64,000 bases of DNA from Chalara sp. BL73 (taxonomy: Eukaryota > Ascomycota > Leotiomycetes > Helotiales), in contig CAKJVC010000209.1 of assembly GCA_918026815.1 (NCBI GenBank), positions 16,570-80,569 on the forward strand, given 5' to 3'. Positions 58,015-64,000 of the stretch are shown one piece after another. How positions within the stretch are numbered: the stretch's first letter is position 1; the number at the start of each line of letters is the position of its first letter. A program made the translations under genes and the position numbers. The notes under the pieces are model-generated. The model was not told where the DNA came from. It saw only the letters and a program-made list of their open reading frames with translations, and did no database searches.

Positions 58015-59640
58015 TGCCACCTAAAAAGCGCAAAACCAAAACTGGCAGACTTTTTATACTACTACTTAGTTCTCCAAGCTTTTTTATTCTCGGAAATCTG
58101 CTAAACTTAGCAAAAAACGAAGTAAATTATAATTATAAATAAGTATGCTTTGAAATATTTAAACGTAAACTTCAGCTAATTATTAGCTCCGTTAAATAAC
58201 AAAGTATAAAGAAATAGCAACAGTACATTGCGAGTTAAAAACGATTATTTTCTTAAACAGCAATTGTGTAACAACCGAAATAATTAACAAGCATAGCACT
58301 TTTACTAGTAAGCGATCCCGGTTTTTTATAGCGAACGATATTGTAAGTAAAAGTAGCCGATTTCTGGTTTTACTAACTGCAGAATAAACGGAGCGGCGAC
58401 GTTTAATGCACTATTTTTTTAATAGCAGTGCTTTGCAACAGTATAAAAAATAGCAAAAACTCGAAAGTACTTAAATAATAGCGAAAGTCGTTTTTCACCT
58501 CGATAAATAGTACCGTTATTATTACTGCTATACTAATTCTGTTTTGCATCGCATCGCTTTTAAAGAACGGCTATTAAAGTCGACAAAAAAACTTGCTAAC
58601 TTACAAAACGTAGTAGTTAAGTTTAAGCAAAGTATTAGTACAAGTGTCGTAAATTAGTTCTCAGATTTTGCTCGTTTGCTACAGCTATTACAAATATAGC
58701 GCTCGTACTGAAAAAAGCTTAGTAACTAAACAAACGAAGTCCAGAAAAAATAGTAGCTTCTAGTAAAAAAAGCAATTCAAAAAAGTACTGTACTACTTTC
58801 GTTTGCAAAAAACGTAGTGTTAAATCCAAATTTCAAATTTCAAAGCTCGAATAATAATACTATAAATCTTGTTATGCAACTTATTGAAACAGACAGCGAC
58901 ACGTCGAAAATAGCTTTAAATATTTTCGTTATAGCTGCAATTCATTTTCCAAATGTTATACGAAAAGCCCGTAAACAGATTGAGAATATTTGCAGCGACG
59001 CCAACAGCGAACTTAAATACTTTTTAATAACGGACATAAATAACATGCTTTATATTTGTGCAATAGTAAAAAAACTACTCAGATAGCGCTTTATTTTTAG
59101 TACAATTCCTGACTATACTTTAAAAACGAACTCAAAATTCGAAAGTTATCGTTTCCCGGCTAGCGTAAGTTTTATAGTCAACGAAATTGCGGTTTGTAAA
59201 AAATGCGAAAACCTCGAGAAATTCAAGCCTAAGCAGTAACTAAACGGTTATAAAACCGACATTACTTATAAACTTTAACAGTTTAAAAAAAGTAAAAAAA
59301 TTTGTGTCAGTTATCGGCTGGCTTAACAAAGTTTATTTGTTAGTATTGCACGTTTTGTACTATATTTCGATTATAAAGCTGTAAGTTATCGTTGAATTAA
59401 AGCATTTAGCTACTAACTTTAAGTTAAAACTAAACTTATTAACTTAAAAAAGCTACATTACGAAGTCAGCAACGAAAAGCTATTTCCGGTCGAAGTCAAA
59501 ATTCGTAGTAATCGACATCGAAACTTCATTTTACAAAAAGCGGCAGAAACTGGAGTTTTAGAACTTGCAAAACAGAATTTTTAAGTTTATTACTTTTCGA
59601 AAAACAGCCTCGCAGATTTATGCTATTGTACAACACTTCA
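58015..59640 (+). pseudogene. Cytochrome P450, RIP-degraded
   Basis: Starts near ATG 58015 (MPPKKRKTKTGRLF), with SFFILGNLLNLA as the proline-hinge region. After a frame change come FFIANDIVSKSSRFLVL and YTNSVLHRIAFKERL. The I-helix is LVMQLIETDSDTSKIALNIF (about 58870), where the usual A/G-G-x-D/E-T-T has become TDSDTS. The K-helix is AIVKKLLR (ExxR damaged) at about 59060, then PDYTLKTNSKFESYRFPASV. The heme loop at 59282-59314 reads FKKSKKICVS: Cys kept, Gly and Arg lost. Conserved Trp codons are stops. A monooxygenase of unknown substrate, now dead. It is a cellular gene type, yet RIPped as heavily as the transposons. Confidence 0.88.
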
Positions 59641-61480
59641 CTTTAATACTGATACTTTGCTATTTTCGCGGTATTAGATTACTTTTTTTGTTAGAAAAAA
59701 AACTTTAGTTAAAAAACTAATATTCTCGTTATAAAAGTTAATTATTTGTTTAGCAGTAATCAAAATTACACCGGCATTTTTTCATATAGCTAGTAGTTAC
59801 TGTATTATGAATTTAAACAGGGCATGCTTTTGCGTAATTAAAAAAAAGCTATCGTGCAAAATTTTTTTTTTTTTTTTTTACTCGCAAAAAATTGAAGCTA
59901 AACTCTCTAAAAAGAAACTTAGCGATTTAACTATTTTAACGCACTATCGAAAATAATTTGTATTGAGAGCGTTAACTTTAAGTACATAAAGCATTACTAG
60001 CTATTAGGCATGTATAGAATAAACTAAGCACTAAATCTTCACTAAAAAGCGAAAAAGTTACAAGCTAAATAAATAACTGATATTCAAATAACTATAATAG
60101 GTTAAGCACACGGCTTCTATTTAAAAGATATAACTACTTATATACTGTGTAGTTAGTGTTAGAGTCTTTGTCTATGTTTGGAGTCTGGGACTCCCGAAAA
60201 GTCTTCAGACTTCTTCAGACTCCTTCAGACTCCATCACGTAGTAAGCCTAAACCTGGGTCCTTCCAACCGTTTTACGTAATACTATTAATAATTTAAAGA
60301 CTTTCTGAAATATTATTATTTGCAGTATATTAAAAAAAACTTCAAATTCAATGTAGTATTTTATATATTTATCGACTTTTTGATAGTATTTAACGTATTT
60401 GTTGTTAAATTAAGTTCTAAATCTATTTTAATAAAGCTATTAATAAACTTAGCTGTAACCGAGTAAAGTCGAAACCTCTGGCATGTGTCAGTAAACTACG
60501 GCTTTTGAATAATCAGAAATGTCTTTTGCGAAACAACTTTAAAACTTAGATTTTTAAGCTAAATTACAATTTAATCCAGCCGGTTGCAATAAGTGATTTT
60601 TTCAAAGCTAATTTGCTTATAAAATAAAGAAAGAATAAGTAATACAGTTAAGAAAAAGCCTGAACAAGCTTAAATAATGTAACATTAAAAAAAAAGAATT
60701 TCACAAAGCGCAAATTTGTGAGCACTAATAAGCTTTGATTGCTAGTAATGCTTTGCCCAAAAAGCCGAAAAAATCGAGACTTTTCGGACGCTAAAATGTT
60801 ACTTTCCGAGCTTCGAAACTTGTAGTAGCGAATTAAACTTTAAGACTTTTGTTATATCCGCACACTTTAAAAAGCTTATATTCGCACACTACAAATTACT
60901 TACTGTTTTTCGAGTTAAATAAGCTTACTTTGTAATATTAGTAAGTGTGCACTGTAGTACTAGCAACTACAAGCTATAATATTAGCGATTACGTACTTAA
61001 ACCAAAAACGGTAAATAATATACAATAGTACGAATGTAGCGAAAGCTTTCGGAAACTCCGACTTTTATTTCTTTTATATCTCGGACGGATTTGCATCACT
61101 TTCTTTTCCGTCGTCCAGATTTCTTTGATTAGTCGCGAATTAACTATTTGTACTAAAATATACATAGCCGAAACACAACGGCGGGTTAAAGATTTTGCGG
61201 TTAAAGCTTATTAATTTAAAAAGCTGTAACACAGAACAAAACTGACTGTTTAGCTTACAGTATAATCGTTGCTTTTCGAAAAAAGTTTGTAGGCTACAAT
61301 TAGTTCCTCGGATTTAACGCTTACTTTTCCGTACAAGTTAAATGCAACCGACAACAGTTATACTGCGTCTGTATACTATCGAAAACAGACTGTTGTTACA
61401 CTCGCTGCGTTCGCTCCGCTATATTAAAGCTTCGTACGTAAGCTAAGTTAAACGTTGAAAACGATTGTTTGTTTGCTTTT
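59641..61480. other. AT-rich RIPped tract with an LTR-like island
   Basis: 60080-60290 is less RIPped and contains the repeated string TCTTCAGACTTCTTCAGACTCC (21-mer split here: TCTTCAGAC x2), possibly an LTR. The rest is stop-dense and unassigned. Confidence 0.35.
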
Positions 61481-62361
61481 TGACTTTTGTTAACGAAAAC
61501 AGTATTTAAGACTTCGTTGGCCGTATTTTATCGTTAAAAAGCGTTTTTAATACGACTTTATACGCATTACAGAACTCGCTAGTGCAAGCTAGTCGCAACT
61601 TCGATAAGCCTGCTACTAAAACTACTATTGCTGCAAGTGCAACAACAAAGCATATTATAACATCGATTAAAAGTCAAAATAGCCAAAAAAAAAAAACGCT
61701 ACGATAGTAGTTCTACCAGTGATACGTATGCTTTTATTCTATTTTATAATTTTTTAACTTATCGTAAAATCGAAGCTCGAGCATTTTTTAACGAAAAACT
61801 GTCGCAATACTAAAATATTTCGAATAACTAACGCAGTGTTTTTTAATCTGTTTTATTTCTGGTCGGTAAATTGTTACAAGCACCGAAAACAGCTACGAAA
61901 AACTATTTTTTACTATATTTGAATACTACTACTTTTGCCGAACTTAATTATGCGGATATTTTACACTTTTTAATAAGAAGTATGTATATTTCTGCGGCTT
62001 TTAATGCTTACTAATATATTTAGTTAAAAAAGAACGTTATAAACAGTTAACGGGTTTACAATTTTTAAATTTTTTTATAGCTACAACTATTAAACGAATA
62101 GAATTAGCAGTGCTCGACGAAACTTTTAACGAAAAAACTACTTTACAGTATAAAGTTATATTACATTTTCGGGCTGCTGCACTTTATTATGTTTCAATGT
62201 TACTATATAAAAATAATGTATTACTTGCGAAGTACATCGAAGCGAAAAAAATGCAACATTTCTACTGTGTAATAGCTGCTTTCGACAAAATAGAATTCTT
62301 GACTTTTTCGTTTTTAAGCTTATTGCAAGTATTACTTACTAGTGTAAGTAAGCTTTATTAA
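61481..62361 (+). pseudogene. Unidentified RIPped gene remnant
   Basis: A frame with patches of protein-like sequence: TTLYALQNSLVQASRNFDKP near 61555, then stops. 62035-62358 is uninterrupted and reads YKQLTGLQFLNFFIATTIKR, FRAAALYYVSMLLY and MQHFYCVIAAFDKIEF. It looks helical and might be the C-terminal part of a fungal regulator, but no motif proves it. Confidence 0.35.
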
Positions 62362-63999
62362 AATCGCTGATAATAGTAAACTATTGAATATTGATATAAT
62401 CTGTGCACAGGTTTTCATAATAGTAATTCTCGGCGAAATACAAAATGCCTAGCACTAGCTATATCCGCAGCGCGCACTATAGTCGCTTTAGATTACTATT
62501 ACTTTACAAATACCGTTCCAAAAAACGAAACAAACAAAGAAATTTATTAGTATATTACTTAATACTATTACTTTAATACAGCTATAAGTATGCTATTGTT
62601 CAAACCGAAAGTACTGCTAAAATTACAATTTCTAGTTACATTACTGATTTATGCTAAAGCATTAAACCCGGCAATAAATTGTTTCAAAATTTTTATAAAG
62701 CTAAGTTAAATCTAGAAAGCTGCTATAAACTTAGCGTTACAACAGAATCAGACCGATAAAAGCGTTTTAATTAACTAAGTAAAGTCTTTCTGCAACTATA
62801 TAGCTACAATTTACGAGTTAATCCAAAACGTACGTTATGTTTGCTTTTAATTTTCGGCTTATGTTTTTAACGTTGCAAGTATAAAAGTTCAAACAATAGT
62901 AAACGTAGCTTAAATTTGCAGCTGAATATATAGAACTTACGATTTACTTTTTACTTAGTTTTAACGACAATTTTTCAGTTCAGTTTTAGCATTGCATAAA
63001 ACACAAATTTGCGTAAACAGTGTTTTTTCTACGCTCGAAAAGCGCTCTGGTTCTTGAAAAAAATACAGAATAGTATATCGGATAAAAAAAAGTTTTTTAG
63101 TTTTTACTAATCGTACTTAGTTTAGTACGTTTAACAGTAAAATAAATAGCAAGCAAAACGCTAAAAACATACAGGCTAATATCTATATATTCTTTATGTT
63201 TTTTTTTTGTTGTTTTTTGTAATGTTATTTACTTACTCGATAGCTAAAACTTTAGTTTTATTCGGAATATTACTAATAGCTTATTTAATTTACTTATTCT
63301 AAACAAGTACATTAACAAACTATACAAACTCTGTAATGCTATTACTCGCTTTTGTCAACTTTTTTTTACTGGGTCAAATAGTGTTTATATAATTTTGAAA
63401 ACAGAAGCACTAATAAGTCTCCGACCGAATCCAAGTAACATAGTATTACTTTTTTCAGAATCTGTTTATATAGTTAACACTAGAAATAACTCGAGTATTA
63501 TGCCCTTTAACAACTACAATAATTTAAGAATGCTGCTACTGTTAAAAAAAGCTAATGCTTTTTATACTACTTTTTTTTCTACTAACCAAATGCCGGAAAT
63601 AGCAAGATTATTGTCGTAGAATAATAATATAATATAGCAGCTTTTTTTTTTACAGTCTTCGCTAGAATAGTCTAATATTGACTTAAATAATTTTTTTTTA
63701 GATCTAGAGCTTAATAGTATATAAAAAAAAAGTTATTTGTTTTATTTACGAATTGTGTTATAGCGTAATGTTACTTTTTATCAGAGCTTAGACGGAAATT
63801 TTTTTTTTTTTCAGAACTATAGATATTAAGCGATGCTTTTCAAAAATTGAGTTGTTGTCGAGTTGTGCAAAAACTTCAATAATATTTCACGTATTAGTTT
63901 TTTATGCAAGATCCACGTTTTAAGTAAACGAAAATTTCTTTCAAAGGAACAAATGCAAAGTACTCACAAAAAATCTTGTTAATAACGCATATAGTTAAG
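62362..63999 (+). pseudogene. RIPped tract with another unidentified frame
   Basis: The frame 63395-63619 (SLRPNPSNIVLLFSESVYIV, ending MPEIARLLS) reads like a degraded real protein, preceded by patches from about 63000. I cannot name it. The remainder is stop-dense, with poly-T runs to the window end. Confidence 0.3.
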
Positions 64000-64000
64000 C

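Overview
The window comes from a filamentous ascomycete (Pezizomycotina). Three things show this: short GT..AG introns of 53-163 nt in genes of fungal families (Zn2Cys6-type regulator, hexose-type MFS transporter, GH32, HET-domain protein); chromodomain Ty3/gypsy, Ty1/copia, Tad-type LINE, Helitron, MULE and pogo elements; and long AT-rich tracts where reading frames can still be followed but Trp and Gln codons have become stops and Asp/Glu/Gly have become Asn/Lys/Ser-Arg. That last pattern is the mark of repeat-induced point mutation (RIP, C-to-T on both strands). I do not assign a genus.

Layout. Positions 1-7447 are an intact, normal-composition gene island that looks like a fructan/sucrose utilisation cluster: the 3' part of a fungal-specific transcription factor (+), a sugar transporter with five exons (-), and a secreted GH32 beta-fructosidase (+). 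The last two diverge from a 1.27-kb promoter region with several CreA-like sites. From 7450 to about 16300 lies a repeat block: LTR fragments, a 15-bp minisatellite, GC-rich hairpin modules, and a heavily RIPped Helitron (minus strand, DUF6570 / Helitron-like N / PIF1 helicase) carrying a solo LTR inside its coding frame. A HET-domain gene (17429-19447) returns to normal composition but has one in-frame TAG. From 19.5 to 26.8 kb there is a graveyard of fragments: MULE and pogo/Fot1 transposase pieces, solo LTRs with target-site duplications, and a decayed amino-acid permease.

Positions 26853-47311 are one nested transposon stack that can be resolved to the base from LTR ends and 5-bp duplications. 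An old chromoviral gypsy element (+) carries in its gag a solo LTR and a copia element (-); the copia in turn carries a younger gypsy element (-) of the same family as the outer one. Removing the insertions joins the outer gag in frame. Both gypsy copies keep an antisense Cys-rich plus coiled-coil frame next to the 3' LTR. The copia has a primer-binding site matching the anticodon half of initiator tRNA-Met, and its gag start lies inside that site.

Positions 47.3-50.9 kb hold a RIPped unrecognised gene, a first-exon fragment of a Ras-like GTPase and LTR scraps. A Tad-type LINE occupies about 50.9-56.3 kb: its 5' 1.7 kb is nearly normal while the rest is saturated with RIP. The right end (57.5-64 kb) is RIPped sequence that includes a recognisable cytochrome P450 pseudogene (about 58.0-59.6 kb) and two further unidentified frames. 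The working genes are confined to the left 7.5 kb and, at most, the HET locus.
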